Shown here: positions 8,139 through 18,026 of the stretch, piece after piece
Layout of the letters: each line of letters starts with the position of its first letter
Numbering within the stretch: the first letter of the stretch is position 1
Assembly: GCF_000258515.1 (NCBI RefSeq)
Contig: NZ_AJLF01000001.1
Span: 124,001-188,000, forward strand
Direction: 5' to 3'
Length of the DNA: 64,000 bases
Source: Thermococcus zilligii AN1
GTDB lineage: Archaea; Methanobacteriota_B; Thermococci; Thermococcales; Thermococcaceae
The notes under the pieces: generated by a model
What the model was told of the DNA's origin: nothing
Database searches by the model: none
What the model saw: only the letters and a program-made list of their open reading frames with translations
Made by a program: the position numbers and the translations under genes

Positions 8139-8945
8139 ATGGCAGGTGTGGGAAGTTTGGTTTTGGCCATAGTGTTGCTTTTTGTTTTGATTTTCTTGGC
8201 AAGCGCAATAAAGATAGTGAAGGAGTACGAGAGGGCAGTGATTTTCAGGCTTGGCAGAGTCGTCGGTGCCAGAGGCCCGGGACTGTTCTTCATCATTCCA
8301 ATATTCGAAAAGGCCTACATAGTGGACTTAAGAACCAGGGTTCTCGACGTCCCGGTTCAGGAGACCATAACCAAGGACAACGTGCCCGTGAAGGTGAACG
8401 CCGTCGTTTACTTCCGCGTCGTCGATCCGGTCAAGACTGTGACCCAGGTGGCCAACTACATAATGGCGACCAGCCAGATAGCCCAGACAACGCTGAGGAG
8501 CGTCATTGGCCAGGCCCACCTCGATGAACTCCTCAGCGAGAGGGAGAAGCTCAACATGGAGCTCCAGAAGATCATAGACGAGGCAACCGACCCCTGGGGA
8601 ATAAAGGTCTCCACGGTGGAGATAAAGGACGTTGAACTACCTGCTGGAATGCAGAAGGCCATGGCAAGGCAGGCAGAGGCCGAGCGTGAGAGGAGGGCGA
8701 GGATAACCCTCGCCGAGGCAGAGAGGCAGGCCGCCGAGAAGCTCAGGGAGGCGGCTGAGATCATAAGCGAGCACCCGATGGCCCTGCAGCTCAGGACGCT
8801 TCAAACAATAAGCGACGTCGCGAACGACAGGAGCAACGTCATAGTACTGCCCCTCCCGATGGAGATGCTCAAGCTATTCAAGAGCCTTGCCGAGGTCAGC
8901 GAGGCCGCGAAAAAGGCCATAGAAGAGAAGAAGGCCTCCGAGTGA
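8139..8945 (+). CDS. Stomatin/prohibitin-family SPFH protein (PH1511 family)
   Basis: A 268-residue SPFH protein: one N-terminal transmembrane helix ([20 protein letters not shown]), SPFH core (residues 28-190), an Ala/Glu/Arg-rich coiled coil (about 180-225) and a C-terminal hydrophobic patch ([15 protein letters not shown]), the region cleaved by the protease partner in Pyrococcus. It begins on the base after the protease stop; RBS GGAGGTG lies in the protease gene. The pair is conserved and thought to act in membrane quality control. Confidence 0.95.
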   Translation: MAGVGSLVLAIVLLFVLIFLASAIKIVKEYERAVIFRLGRVVGARGPGLFFIIPIFEKAYIVDLRTRVLDVPVQETITKDNVPVKVNAVVYFRVVDPVKTVTQVANYIMATSQIAQTTLRSVIGQAHLDELLSEREKLNMELQKIIDEATDPWGIKVSTVEIKDVELPAGMQKAMARQAEAERERRARITLAEAERQAAEKLREAAEIISEHPMALQLRTLQTISDVANDRSNVIVLPLPMEMLKLFKSLAEVSEAAKKAIEEKKASE

Positions 8946-9019
8946 GGCCGCTACATTTTTAAACTTTTTTCTGCTGATTCCTTCAGCTGAGCTTTGAAAA
9001 GTTTAAACGGGTGTGTCAA

Positions 9020-9568
9020 ATGAGCGAGAAGGAGAGGCTCATCGAGAAGATGTTCGAGGCAAAGGCCGTTCTCTTCGGCCACTTTGTTCTGGCCTCGGGA
9101 AAGGAGAGCAACTACTACATCAACGTCAAGAAAGTGGTCACCGACCCGGAGGCCCTGAAGCTCATAGCCCGCCTGATGGCCGAAAAGGCTCAATCGGAGG
9201 GGATTGAGTTCGACAGGGTGGCAGGCCCGGAGCTCGGTGCGGTGCCAATTGCGACCGCTCTATCCCTCGAAACCGGAAAGCCCCTCGTCATAGTCCGGAA
9301 GAAGCCCAAAGAATATGGAACAACCAGTCAGGTCGAGGGGGAGGTAAGGGAGGGAGAAAGGATCCTGCTCGTCGAGGATGTCACAACGACCGGGGGAAGT
9401 GTTCTGAATGCCGCTAAGGTTCTCGAGTCCCTCGGGGCTAAGATAGCTGCCATATCGGTTGTCGTTGACCGGGAGGAAGGGGCGGAAGAGAACATAAGGG
9501 GGAACGGATACAGGTTCTTGCCAGTCCTCCGGGTATCGGAGTTGCTGGGATCTAACTCCAGTGGATGA
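9020..9568 (+). CDS. pyrE: Orotate phosphoribosyltransferase
   Basis: A 182-residue PRTase transferring orotate to PRPP to make OMP in pyrimidine synthesis. Motifs: FVLASGKESNYYINVKK (orotate/PRPP contact) and LLVEDVTTTGGS, the PRPP-binding motif. Start at ATG 9020, since GGGTG lies just before it; GTG 9011 is too close to any RBS. The 3' end overlaps the convergent MinD-like gene by 17 bp. Confidence 0.95.
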   Translation: MSEKERLIEKMFEAKAVLFGHFVLASGKESNYYINVKKVVTDPEALKLIARLMAEKAQSEGIEFDRVAGPELGAVPIATALSLETGKPLVIVRKKPKEYGTTSQVEGEVREGERILLVEDVTTTGGSVLNAAKVLESLGAKIAAISVVVDREEGAEENIRGNGYRFLPVLRVSELLGSNSSG

Positions 9569-10019
9569 TCCCGTGGAGGGCCTCCCAGATCGAATGCCCG
9601 TATTCGCCCCATTTTGACTTTTTGTGATGCTTTTTCCCGAAAATCCAGGTGATCAGGTTTTCTCCGAGTTCCAGAAGATCTTTGGAAGCCTGAGTCCTGG
9701 GGAACTTTGCAAGAACCGGTGTTCCGTAGTTCGAAGCTAAGGGAACGTTGCTGTCAAAGGATAAAACGCCCAGAACGGGTGCTTTAACGACGTCCTCAAT
9801 GAAATCCACGACCTCGTCCAGATCCCCTTTGGCTTCCCAGACCTTGTTGATGACGACGCCCACCTTCAGGTCGAACTCTTCCCCCAGGGCTTTCAGCTTT
9901 ATTAGCTCGTTTTCCAGCATTCTCTTGAAGCTGTATATCGGTGACCTCTCCAGCTCCAAAACTATCAGCTGGTATTCCACGAGGTTGAACGTCGATAGTG
10001 TGTCGACTGTACGGCCCAA
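9552..10019 (-). CDS. C-terminal half of a MinD/ParA-like ATPase (no P-loop)
   Basis: About 155 residues align only with the second half of MinD-type ATPases: KVGVVINKV (beta strand with the Asn-Lys nucleotide contact), APVLGVLSFDSNVPLASNYG and VLAKFPRTQASKDLLELGE, which parallel VLGVIPEDPEVRKA...GVP of MinD. No Walker A or DAD motif is found upstream. The frame remains open for some codons before TTG 10019 but only into the upstream wHTH gene. It could be a decayed ATPase or a functional regulatory fragment; the C-terminus is His/Lys/Trp-rich. The start codon is not certain. It follows the wHTH gene on the same strand. Confidence 0.6.
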   Translation of the reverse strand: MGRTVDTLSTFNLVEYQLIVLELERSPIYSFKRMLENELIKLKALGEEFDLKVGVVINKVWEAKGDLDEVVDFIEDVVKAPVLGVLSFDSNVPLASNYGTPVLAKFPRTQASKDLLELGENLITWIFGKKHHKKSKWGEYGHSIWEALHGIIHWS

Positions 10020-10041
10020 AACAAAATGGGAGTAAGGGGGA

Positions 10042-10263
10042 TTAAACTTTAACGTAATCGGCGAGAGTTTTCGCCTTTACAAAGATGCTGGCCTTGTCCT
10101 TTCCGTAGAAGAGCTCAACTAAACCGTCGGATTCAAGTTCTTTCAGCGTCGAGAGAAGCTCCGGGCGGGATGTTTCAAGCTCGGCGCTCAGGTGCTGGAG
10201 GGCAACGGCCTTTTTCTTCGTTGCCAGAACCTTATACACAATCTCTTTCCTGCGCCTCGACAT
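10042..10263 (-). CDS. Small winged-helix DNA-binding protein
   Basis: A 73-residue wHTH protein: helix 1 RRKEIVYKVLATKKKAVAL, helix-turn-helix LSAELETSRPELLSTLKELESDGLV and a beta wing (ELFYGKDKASIFVKA). A TATA-like TTTATTTATAGGG lies near 10300 on the minus strand. It precedes the MinD-like fragment and is probably in one operon with it, so it may regulate that gene. Confidence 0.7.
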   Translation of the reverse strand: MSRRRKEIVYKVLATKKKAVALQHLSAELETSRPELLSTLKELESDGLVELFYGKDKASIFVKAKTLADYVKV

Positions 10264-10343
10264 CCACCGAACACCAGTGTAGTATACGACTCCCTATAAA
10301 TAAACTTTGCTGAAAAAATCTGGACAATGCGGCAACCGGCATA

Positions 10344-10354
10344 GTTTATAAACC
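10344..10354 (+). promoter_or_regulatory. Promoter of the m5U methyltransferase
   Basis: The TATA box GTTTATAAACC is centred about 26 bp before ATG 10375 with no RBS between them, which predicts a leaderless mRNA. Confidence 0.6.
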
Positions 10355-10374
10355 TCTCTCCCCACAGCCAACCC

Positions 10375-11640
10375 ATGCCCTTCGAAATTGAGATCAAAAG
10401 CCTGAGCGACGAAGGCCTTGGGGTTGGTCTTCTGGGTAAGAAGAAGGTCTACGTTCCCTTTTCTGCTCCGGGGGATTTGGTCAGAGTTTACAAAACACGC
10501 GGAAAAAAGAGAAAAATCCTTGCAGAAGAATTCGAGTTTTTAAGGCGGTCTGATCTCGTTGTTAATCCCGCGTGCCCATACGCGGGAAAATGCGGGGGCT
10601 GTCTTCTCCAGCACATCCCCTACGATGAACAAATACGCTTTAAAGAGGCAAAACTCGGGCGGTTTCTCGGGATGGACATTAAAGTCATCCCTTCCCCGAA
10701 AATTTTTGGCCACAGAAACAGGATCGACGTTGTCATTTCGACAAAAGGCATCGGGTTCAGGCGCTATGGGACCTGGTGGGATGCAGTGGAGATAGATCAC
10801 TGCCCCGTCTTCGGGGATTCATCCGGGAGGGTTCTCTCCTCTTTGAGGGAGTTCATTGAGGATCACAGGGTTACCCTTTATGAGCTTCAAAAAAACGAAG
10901 GTTTTCTCCGCTACATCGTTATCCGGGAAGGCAAGTTCACGGGGGAGCTCATGGTGAACCTGGTTACGTCACCCGGGGAACTGCCGCAGGAGTTCCCAGA
11001 CTACTTCGACTACGCAGATTCAGTATACTGGAGCGTCAATAGAACGCCGAGCGATGTCTCCTACGGGGAAATCGAGAGGTTCTGGGGGGAGGAGTACATA
11101 AAAGAAAAGCTCGGGGACGTGTTCTATCTAATCCATCCAAACAGCTTTTTCCAGACGAACAGCTACCAGGCCCTCAACCTCGTTGAGGCAGTGGGCAGGT
11201 TCTCCGAGGGCGGGCGGGTTCTCGATCTTTACTCGGGCGTGGGCACCTTCGGTGTTTATCTCGCCAGGCGGGGCTTTGAAGTTGAGGGGATTGAGATCAA
11301 CCCCTTCGCGGTGGAGATGGCCAGGAGAAACGCGCAGATCAACGGCGTTGAGGCGGACTTTAAAGTTGGCTCCGACCGCGACGTGGGGGATCTCTCACGT
11401 TACGATACAGTTGTTGTTGACCCGCCCCGGGCGGGGCTCCACCCAAAGCTCGTTGAGAGAATTTTAAAGGACGAACCCGAAACCCTTATCTACGTTTCAT
11501 GCAATCCGGAGACGCTCGCCAGGGATCTCAATCAGCTTTCGAAAAAATACTCCGTGCTGGATGCCGTGGGGCTTGATATGTTCCCCCACACTCCCCACGT
11601 GGAGGTTGCCGTTAAGCTGGGCCTGAACAGGAACCAATAA
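10375..11640 (+). CDS. TrmA/RlmD-family RNA m5U methyltransferase
   Basis: A 421-residue SAM-dependent (uracil-5-)methyltransferase. It has an N-terminal TRAM-like beta domain, a [4Fe-4S] cluster motif (CPYAGKCGGC, plus HCPVFG), SAM-binding LDLYSGVGTFGVYLA, the VVVDPPRAG motif and catalytic Cys in YVSCNPETLARD. Thermococcales have two such paralogues, one for U54 of tRNA (PAB0719 type) and one for 23S rRNA (PAB0760 type); I cannot decide between them here. The start is fixed by the leaderless promoter. Confidence 0.9.
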   Translation: MPFEIEIKSLSDEGLGVGLLGKKKVYVPFSAPGDLVRVYKTRGKKRKILAEEFEFLRRSDLVVNPACPYAGKCGGCLLQHIPYDEQIRFKEAKLGRFLGMDIKVIPSPKIFGHRNRIDVVISTKGIGFRRYGTWWDAVEIDHCPVFGDSSGRVLSSLREFIEDHRVTLYELQKNEGFLRYIVIREGKFTGELMVNLVTSPGELPQEFPDYFDYADSVYWSVNRTPSDVSYGEIERFWGEEYIKEKLGDVFYLIHPNSFFQTNSYQALNLVEAVGRFSEGGRVLDLYSGVGTFGVYLARRGFEVEGIEINPFAVEMARRNAQINGVEADFKVGSDRDVGDLSRYDTVVVDPPRAGLHPKLVERILKDEPETLIYVSCNPETLARDLNQLSKKYSVLDAVGLDMFPHTPHVEVAVKLGLNRNQ

Positions 11641-11694
11641 GTTAATATACAACTCCGTCGTAGTTTGGATTTAGAAGCGAAGGGGTGATGGAAA

Positions 11695-12120
11695 GTGCTG
11701 GACGAGAGGGATAAGATCATCATCGAAATGTTGACCAAAGACGCCAGGACACCGTTCACCGAGATAGCCAAGGTTCTGGGCATAAGCGAAACCGCCGTGA
11801 GGAAACGCGTCAAGGCCCTCGAAGAGGCAGGGGTTATAAAGCAGTACACGATAGTCGTGGATCCCTCAAAGCTGGACTACAACCTGGTCAGCATAACCGG
11901 GGTGGACACACTCCCGGAGAAGATCTTTGAAGTGGCCCAGAAGCTCAGGGAGTTTGAGTTCGTGAAGTCTGTCTACCTTACGAGCGGAGACCACATGATA
12001 ATGGCCGAGATATGGGCCAGGGACGGGAACGACTTATCTGAGATAATCTCCAACAAAATCGGCAAGATCAGCGGAGTTACCAAGGTCTGCCCGGCGATAA
12101 TCCTGGAAAAGCTCAAGTGA
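11695..12120 (+). CDS. lrpA: Lrp/AsnC-family regulator LrpA
   Basis: A 141-residue Lrp-family protein with an N-terminal HTH ([26 protein letters not shown]) and a C-terminal RAM/ligand domain ([17 protein letters not shown]). It closely follows the P. furiosus LrpA sequence as I remember it, a repressor that binds its own promoter. GTG start with RBS GGGGTGATGG. TATA-like TTAATATACA at 11642 begins right after the methyltransferase stop. Confidence 0.9.
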   Translation: MLDERDKIIIEMLTKDARTPFTEIAKVLGISETAVRKRVKALEEAGVIKQYTIVVDPSKLDYNLVSITGVDTLPEKIFEVAQKLREFEFVKSVYLTSGDHMIMAEIWARDGNDLSEIISNKIGKISGVTKVCPAIILEKLK

Positions 12121-12122
12121 GT

Positions 12123-13226
12123 TCAGAACAGGTCGAGGGCCCTTGCCTCGAACTCCCTTTGGATCTTTACTCCCAGGTCGAAAATCCTCTTAGAAAGGGC
12201 CCTGAGCCCGGGGTCGTTCCTCGCTTCCGCTTCCCCGAGGAGCTCAAAGGCAAAGGACTTGAGGGCCCTCGCAAGGAGGTAGTCGCTTTTGGCATTCATT
12301 GTTTTTCGAAGGGTATCCCCGTCCAAAACGTCCATCTCCAGCATTTTTTGCAGAAGCAGGAGCTTTTTAACTGGACTCAAAATCTTTCTGGCAAACTCCG
12401 GGGCCTTTCCAAAGTCGCCTTCATCGAGCGCGTGGAGGGCTAAGAGATAGCTGAGCTCGCTGGCACTGGAAGCTCTTTCCCAAAGCTTCTCTGCCTTCTC
12501 AAAGTTCCCCGCTTTCAGGTATATAACCCCGGCTTCCTCAAGGAGGCGGCTCCTCAAGGGTTCTTCAAGCAACCCAGCCCAGTACTCGAGCTCCTCAACG
12601 TTGGCGCTCCAGATCGGGATCTCAAAGTACTCGATGAGGTATTCCTTCCGCCCCTTTCCCGGTGCCCCCGCCTCTGGCTTCGGGGGAACCGCCCCGGGGG
12701 CCTCACCCTGCGGAACAACGGCGTTCCTGAACTCCCCTTTCATCCTCAGAAGCTCCGAACCAGGCATTAGCTTGCCGTCCTTGAGGCTTATCCCGTACGG
12801 CAGGGGTTTAAGGAGCTCTATGTCCCCCTCGTCCAGGCCCAGCTCGCTCAGGCTCACCCCGGTGTTGTGCTTCTCAACTATTGCCCTGGCCAACATGGCA
12901 GAGACCGCTTTGAGGGCCTTTTTACGCGTGAACTCACTTTTTATCTTACCCGCCGCCAGGATTGCCTGCCTGAAGAGCCCGCTCTTGGAAAAAACGTATG
13001 AGATGTCCCTGAGCGTCTCGTCACGGAGGGACTCTGTTGAGATGCTCTCCGCCACTTCCAAGGCCTTCTCGGGTCTCTCCATGGCGTAAGCCTCAGCTAT
13101 CCATTTCAGGGCGTAGTCCCTCCAGTAGGGATCCTTTATATTCCCGGCTAAAGCCAGGGCCGCGCCGGGGTTCCCCCCGTTTAGGAGCCTCTTTATCTCA
13201 ATCAACCTTTCGTCCAAGCCCCTCAC
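12123..13226 (-). CDS. Helical-repeat (TPR-like) protein of unknown role
   Basis: A 367-residue protein made of paired helices with TPR-like spacing, for example AALALAGNIKDPYWRDYALKWIAEAYA, KALEVAESISTESLRDETLRDISYVF and YLKAGNFEKAEKLWERASSASELSYLLALHAL. A low-complexity Pro/Gly/Ala linker (APGAVPPKPEAGAPG) near residue 180 separates two helical halves. No catalytic motif. The start ATG overlaps the uridine phosphorylase stop by four bases (ATGA), so it is translationally coupled to it; a link to nucleoside metabolism is only inferred from that. Confidence 0.75.
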   Translation of the reverse strand: MRGLDERLIEIKRLLNGGNPGAALALAGNIKDPYWRDYALKWIAEAYAMERPEKALEVAESISTESLRDETLRDISYVFSKSGLFRQAILAAGKIKSEFTRKKALKAVSAMLARAIVEKHNTGVSLSELGLDEGDIELLKPLPYGISLKDGKLMPGSELLRMKGEFRNAVVPQGEAPGAVPPKPEAGAPGKGRKEYLIEYFEIPIWSANVEELEYWAGLLEEPLRSRLLEEAGVIYLKAGNFEKAEKLWERASSASELSYLLALHALDEGDFGKAPEFARKILSPVKKLLLLQKMLEMDVLDGDTLRKTMNAKSDYLLARALKSFAFELLGEAEARNDPGLRALSKRIFDLGVKIQREFEARALDLF

Positions 13227-14068
13227 CGCGCACCCTTAGACCTGAGCCCCGGGAACCAGACCTTTTTCCCGGCCTTCTCCTTCTCCTCATCCCACTCGTG
13301 GAGTATCCTTACAGCCTCGCTCGCTACCAGGGCCGCTTCTTTCTCTCCCGCCTTGCCGAACTCGTTGGTGATCCTGTTGGCAAAGACGGCGCAGATGCAA
13401 CCCGCTCTGAGGCCGTAGATGTTCGCCAGCGTGTAGAGGGTAGCGGCCTCCATCTCAAAGTTGGTAACCCTCGCTTGCCTGAGGTCGTCGAGGATGTTCC
13501 TGGCAAAGCTCGGGAAGTAGCCGTTCAAGCCCGGCCTGCCCTGCCCGAGGTAGAAGCTGTCCGTTGAAGCTGCTATACCTATGTGGTACCTGACGCCTAA
13601 ACTCTCGGCCGCTTCAATTAAAGCCATCGTGACCTCCAAATCGGCAACGGCGGGGTATTCAATCCTTACGTACTGCTTTGAAGTCCCTTCAAGCCTCACA
13701 GCGGCCTTCGCAATGATTAAGTCCCCTATCTCTATCCCGGGCTGTATCGCACCGGTCGAGCCAACGCGGATGAAGGTGTCGGCACCTATCGCTGCAAGCT
13801 CCTCAACGGCTATAGCTGTCGACGGCCCGCCTATACCCGTTGATGTGACGCTTATCGGAACGCCCCTGTATTTCCCGGTGTGCGTCCGGTACTCGCGGTG
13901 GAAGGCTATCTCCCTCGCCTCATCCCAGAGCGAGCTTATCTTAGGAACCCTCCCGGGGTCCCCTGGAAGGAGAACGTAGCGCGCAACGTCACCGGGCTTG
14001 CAGGCTATGTGGTACTGGTAGCCCTCCTCAGTCTGGGGTCTTTCGGCTGAGACGAACTTCTCCCCCAT
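13223..14068 (-). CDS. udp: Uridine phosphorylase
   Basis: A 281-residue NP-I family phosphorylase cleaving uridine with phosphate to uracil and ribose 1-phosphate. Motifs: VLLPGDPGRVPKI (phosphate-site Gly-Asp-Pro), TSTGIGGPSTAIAVEEL, FIRVGSTGAIQPGIEIGDL and the nucleoside-site VTNFEMEAATLY. The start is ATG 14068, five bases after AGGTGG; GTG 14077 lies in that Shine-Dalgarno sequence. In archaea this supplies ribose 1-phosphate to nucleoside degradation. Confidence 0.93.
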   Translation of the reverse strand: MGEKFVSAERPQTEEGYQYHIACKPGDVARYVLLPGDPGRVPKISSLWDEAREIAFHREYRTHTGKYRGVPISVTSTGIGGPSTAIAVEELAAIGADTFIRVGSTGAIQPGIEIGDLIIAKAAVRLEGTSKQYVRIEYPAVADLEVTMALIEAAESLGVRYHIGIAASTDSFYLGQGRPGLNGYFPSFARNILDDLRQARVTNFEMEAATLYTLANIYGLRAGCICAVFANRITNEFGKAGEKEAALVASEAVRILHEWDEEKEKAGKKVWFPGLRSKGAR

Positions 14069-14139
14069 GACAACCACCTTTTTATGCTCCTTTGCGCTAT
14101 GATCAACGCTGGGACTAAAAAGCCTTTGGGGTTGAAAGC

Positions 14140-15204
14140 ATGCTCAGGTGTACGAGGTGCGGCAGGACTTATCCCGAGACCTTCAGGATAGGATGCGACT
14201 GCGGTGGGACGCTACTCGTTGAAAGGGACTACTACGACTTCTCCGGAAGCCTCCTGCCCTACCTGGACATCAGGAGATACCTCAGCTTCCTCCCCATCGG
14301 GGGCAACTACCTTCCCCCCGCGATACCGGCTATAACGCCGACCGCTTCAGTTCAGATAGGGTCGGTCTTTGCCCTCTTCAAGCTCGACTACCTCCAGCCG
14401 AGCGGCTCTTTCAAGGATAGAGGAACATGGGTAACCGTGGCAAAGCTGATGGAAGAGGGCATCACCGAGGTAGTCCTCGACAGCTCCGGAAACGCCGCCC
14501 TGAGCATGGCCCTCTACTCACCCCCCGCCGGTATAAAGGCCCACGTCTTCGTCTCCTACGGTACCCTTCCAGAAAAGCTTGCCCTCCTCCAGAGGCTCGG
14601 GGCGGTTGTCCACTTCGTCGAAGGGGAGAGAATGGCCGTTCACGAGAGGGCTAAGGAGTTCGCCGAGCGGGAAGGCTTAACATACGTCTCCCACTGGCTT
14701 AACCCCTACTTCATCGAAGGAACAAAAACGGCCGCCTTTGAGGTTTACGAGCAGGTTGGAGTTCCTGACTACGTTTTGGTCCCCACGGGGAGTGGGACTC
14801 TGTTCCTCGGCCTCTGGAAGGGCTTTAAAGAGCTTGAGATGATGGGTGAGATAGCGGAGCCCCCGGTCTTCGTTGCTGTTCAAGCGGCCGGCTATGAGAG
14901 CCTGTGTAACCGCTCGCCCGTAAAGAACAGACTCGCCGATGGAATAGCGATTCCCAGGCCACCACGCCTTGAGGAGATGAAGCGGGCCCTAAAAGAGACG
15001 AACGGCCTCTGCGTGAGCGTTGATGAAACTGAAACCCGGAGGGCACTGGGCTGGCTTAAAGGGGCGGGCTTCCTCGTTGAGCCCACCTCTGCCGTTGTTC
15101 TTGCGGCAATGTGGAAGCTTGTCGAGACCGGTGAAATAGCCGAGGGCTCAAGGGTTCTGCTCCCCCTGACGGGCTCGGGCCTCAAGCTGACCGAAGGAAT
15201 TTAA
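14140..15204 (+). CDS. thrC: Threonine synthase-like PLP enzyme
   Basis: A 354-residue fold-type II PLP enzyme. An N-terminal zinc-ribbon-like CTRCGRTYPE...GCDCGG is followed by the PLP lysine motif LQPSGSFKDRG, the pyrimidine-side DSSGNAALS and the phosphate-binding VPTGSGTL. This is the threonine synthase pattern (O-phosphohomoserine to threonine). Family members can also be other beta-replacing lyases, so the substrate is likely but not proven. TATA-like ACTAAAAAG lies near 14114, about 25 bp before the ATG. Confidence 0.85.
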   Translation: MLRCTRCGRTYPETFRIGCDCGGTLLVERDYYDFSGSLLPYLDIRRYLSFLPIGGNYLPPAIPAITPTASVQIGSVFALFKLDYLQPSGSFKDRGTWVTVAKLMEEGITEVVLDSSGNAALSMALYSPPAGIKAHVFVSYGTLPEKLALLQRLGAVVHFVEGERMAVHERAKEFAEREGLTYVSHWLNPYFIEGTKTAAFEVYEQVGVPDYVLVPTGSGTLFLGLWKGFKELEMMGEIAEPPVFVAVQAAGYESLCNRSPVKNRLADGIAIPRPPRLEEMKRALKETNGLCVSVDETETRRALGWLKGAGFLVEPTSAVVLAAMWKLVETGEIAEGSRVLLPLTGSGLKLTEGI

Positions 15205-15237
15205 ACTTCGATGACGAGAATGTTGGGGGGTGAGAGA

Positions 15238-16116
15238 ATGGAAGTCAGGTACCCTGCGGTCGCGGGTAGCTTCTATCCCGATGACGAGACCCTTATAGGG
15301 ATGCTCGAGAGGTTCTTCAGAGATCTGGGTGAAGAAGGTAGCGGGAGGAAGATCACCGCAGGCGTTGCACCGCACGCCGGCTACGTTTTCTCGGGTTATA
15401 CAGCCAGCAGAACCTACAAGGCGATATTTGAGGACGGCTTGCCTGAAACCTTCGTGATACTCGGGCCCAACCACACCGGACTGGGCTCACCCATAGCCGT
15501 CTACCCGGGGGGTGAGTGGCTAACCCCGCTTGGCGGCATAGAGGTCGATTCCGAGATGGCCAAGGCGATAGCGAGGCTCTCGGGAATAGCTGATCTGGAC
15601 AAGCGGGCGCACACTTACGAACACTCTATAGAGGTGCAGGTGCCCTTCATCCAGTACATCGCCGAGCAGGCCGGAAAGGACGTAAAAATCGTCCCCATAA
15701 CCCTCGGGATCCAGGACGAAGAAGTTGCCCGGGACCTTGGAAAAGCCATCTTTGAGGCCTCTAAGGAGCTCGGAAGGGACGTTGTTGTTATTGCCAGCAC
15801 CGACTTCACCCACTACGGGGTAGTTTACGGCTACGTGCCGTTCAGGGCCAGGGCTGACGAGCTCCCCCACAGGATAAAGGAGTGGGACTTTCAGGTGATA
15901 AGGCACATACTTGATTTTGACGTCGACGGGATGTTCAACGAGGTCAGAAAGCTCGACCACACGATGTGCGGGCCCGGTGGCGTTGGGACCGCGATAGTTT
16001 ACTCCCGCCTGGCTGGTGCGGTTGAGGCCGAGCTGCTCCACTACACCACGAGCTTTGAGGTGAGTCGCTCGACCGACGCCGTGGTTGGCTACGCGAGCAT
16101 CGTGATGAGGAAGTGA
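15238..16116 (+). CDS. Memo-family protein (AmmeMemoRadiSam system protein B)
   Basis: A 292-residue Memo-like protein. Family features: [11 protein letters not shown] at the N-terminus, [38 protein letters not shown] and [11 protein letters not shown]. These His/Asp/Cys residues form the metal site of the LigB-like fold. Function in archaea is unknown; homologues co-occur with AMMECR1 and a radical SAM protein. Start at ATG 15238 after GGGGGTGAGAG, not the upstream in-frame ATGs. It leads into the mevalonate kinase gene. Confidence 0.88.
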   Translation: MEVRYPAVAGSFYPDDETLIGMLERFFRDLGEEGSGRKITAGVAPHAGYVFSGYTASRTYKAIFEDGLPETFVILGPNHTGLGSPIAVYPGGEWLTPLGGIEVDSEMAKAIARLSGIADLDKRAHTYEHSIEVQVPFIQYIAEQAGKDVKIVPITLGIQDEEVARDLGKAIFEASKELGRDVVVIASTDFTHYGVVYGYVPFRARADELPHRIKEWDFQVIRHILDFDVDGMFNEVRKLDHTMCGPGGVGTAIVYSRLAGAVEAELLHYTTSFEVSRSTDAVVGYASIVMRK

Positions 16117-16229
16117 GCGAAAGGGTGATAAGGATCCCCGGTAACCGGAGGGCGCTCAAAAAGAACTTGAATTGTTTTCGGAATGAAAACGACCTGGATG
16201 AGTTGAAAAAGTACTCCGGAGGGTCAAAG

Positions 16230-17234
16230 ATGAGGGTTCTGGCCTCTGCTCCCGCTAAAATCATCCTCTTCGGGGAGCACAGCGTGGTTTACGGAAAGCC
16301 GGCAATAGCGGCCGCCATAAACCTCCGAACCTATGTCAGGGCCGAGTTCAACGACTCCAAAAGGATAAAGATCGAGGCCCACGACATAAAGACGCCAGGT
16401 TTGATAGTTTCCTTCTCAGAGAACGAGATATACTTCGAGAGCGACTACGGAAAGGCCGCCGAGGTTCTAAGCTATGTCCGCCAGGCGATAGAGCTTGTCA
16501 TGGAGGAGGCTGATGCAAACGGGAAAGGGGTAACGGTCTCAATAACTTCCCAGATCCCCGTTGGGGCAGGACTTGGAAGCTCTGCCGCCGTTGCCGTTGC
16601 AACCATTGGGGCGGTCTCGAAGCTCCTCGGCCTCGAGCTCACCCGCGAGGAGATAGCCAGACTCGGCCACCGCGTTGAGCTCCTGGTTCAGGGTGCTTCA
16701 AGCGGGGTGGATCCGACTATTTCCGCCATAGGGGGGATAATCCACTACGAGAAGGGCAAGTTCGAGCACCTCCCCTTCATGGAGTTGCCGATAGTCGTTG
16801 GTTACACGGGCTCGAGCGGCCCAACCAAAGAGCTGGTGGCGATGGTGAGGAGAACCTACGAGGAGATGCCCGAGGTAGTCGAGCCGATCCTAACTTCGAT
16901 GGGCAAGGTCGTGGAGGAGGCGATTGAGACATTATTGTCTGAGCTCGGGGAGGGAGAAAAGCTCGCCCGCCTCGGCAGGCTCATGAACATCAACCACGGC
17001 CTTTTGGACGCCCTGGGCGTCTCCACCAAGAAGCTCAGCGAGCTTGTCTACGCCGCGAGAACAGCCGGCGCCCTGGGGGCGAAGATAACCGGAGCCGGGG
17101 GAGGCGGCTGTATGTATGCTTTAGCCCCTGAGAAGCAGAGCGAAGTGGCAACGGCCATAACGATAGCCGGCGGAACGCCGATGATAACTAAGATAAGCCG
17201 CGAAGGGCTCCGCATAGAGGAGGTTCTGCCATGA
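16230..17234 (+). CDS. mvk: Mevalonate kinase
   Basis: A 334-residue GHMP kinase phosphorylating mevalonate for isoprenoid synthesis. Motifs: [19 protein letters not shown] (N-terminal), [15 protein letters not shown] (ATP-binding GHMP motif 2) and [15 protein letters not shown] (motif 3). Start at ATG 16230, seven bases after GGAGGG (16218-16223); the longer reading frame back to 16113 only overlaps Memo. The stop overlaps the ipk start (ATGA), so the two are coupled. Confidence 0.97.
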   Translation: MRVLASAPAKIILFGEHSVVYGKPAIAAAINLRTYVRAEFNDSKRIKIEAHDIKTPGLIVSFSENEIYFESDYGKAAEVLSYVRQAIELVMEEADANGKGVTVSITSQIPVGAGLGSSAAVAVATIGAVSKLLGLELTREEIARLGHRVELLVQGASSGVDPTISAIGGIIHYEKGKFEHLPFMELPIVVGYTGSSGPTKELVAMVRRTYEEMPEVVEPILTSMGKVVEEAIETLLSELGEGEKLARLGRLMNINHGLLDALGVSTKKLSELVYAARTAGALGAKITGAGGGGCMYALAPEKQSEVATAITIAGGTPMITKISREGLRIEEVLP

Positions 17235-18022
17235 TAATCGTCAAAATCGGCGGAAGCGTCTTCAGCGACAAGAGGGGCAATCCAGAGAACTTTGACATGA
17301 AAACCGTCAGGGCGATAGCGAGGGAGATAGCGGGCTTTTATCCCGGAAAAGACTTTATCGTAGTCCACGGCGGGGGCAGCTTCGGCCACCCGGAGGCGAA
17401 AAAGTACGGCATAAGGGAAGGCCTGCCCGGGGACTGGGAGTCGGCAAGCCTCAAAAGGATCGGCTTTACTCTGACCCACCAGGCGATGCTGAGGGCAAAC
17501 GCGAGGTTCATAGAGGCCTTTGTCGCCGAGAACCTGCCCGCTTTCTCTGTGTCCACTTCCTCCGTCTTTATAACCGAGAACGGGGAAGTGGCCCACGGCG
17601 ACCTTGAGGTCATTGAAAGGTTACTGGAACTGAAGTTCATCCCGGTGCTCTTCGGCGACGTCTCCCTCGACCTGGCGAAGGGGATAGACATCCTTTCCGG
17701 CGACCAGATAATAACCTACCTCGCCAGGATGCTCGAGCCTGAGAAGGTGATCTTCCTAATGGACGTCGACGGCATCTATTACGGAAAGCCAGGGGAGGGG
17801 GAGCCGATCCAGAACCTCTCGAGGGATGAAATCGACGCCCTGCTCGAGGGGCTCCACTGCACTGCCTCTGGAACAGACGTTACCGGGGGAATATGCAACA
17901 AGCTCCGGGAGGCAAAAAAGATAGCAGGTTACTCCGAGGTCTGGTTCGTGAACGGAAAAGTCCCCGGAAGGTTGAGCGGGGCGATAAGGGGGGATGGCTT
18001 CGGGACGAGGGTGAGGGGGTGA
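17231..18022 (+). CDS. ipk: Isopentenyl phosphate kinase
   Basis: A 263-residue amino-acid-kinase-fold enzyme that phosphorylates isopentenyl phosphate to IPP in the archaeal alternative mevalonate pathway. Motifs: [12 protein letters not shown] (Gly-rich, phosphate Lys), [17 protein letters not shown] with the His conserved in IPKs, and [13 protein letters not shown]. It follows mvk by a four-base overlap and precedes a CinA-like gene. Confidence 0.96.
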   Translation: MIIVKIGGSVFSDKRGNPENFDMKTVRAIAREIAGFYPGKDFIVVHGGGSFGHPEAKKYGIREGLPGDWESASLKRIGFTLTHQAMLRANARFIEAFVAENLPAFSVSTSSVFITENGEVAHGDLEVIERLLELKFIPVLFGDVSLDLAKGIDILSGDQIITYLARMLEPEKVIFLMDVDGIYYGKPGEGEPIQNLSRDEIDALLEGLHCTASGTDVTGGICNKLREAKKIAGYSEVWFVNGKVPGRLSGAIRGDGFGTRVRG

Positions 18023-18026
18023 GAAC

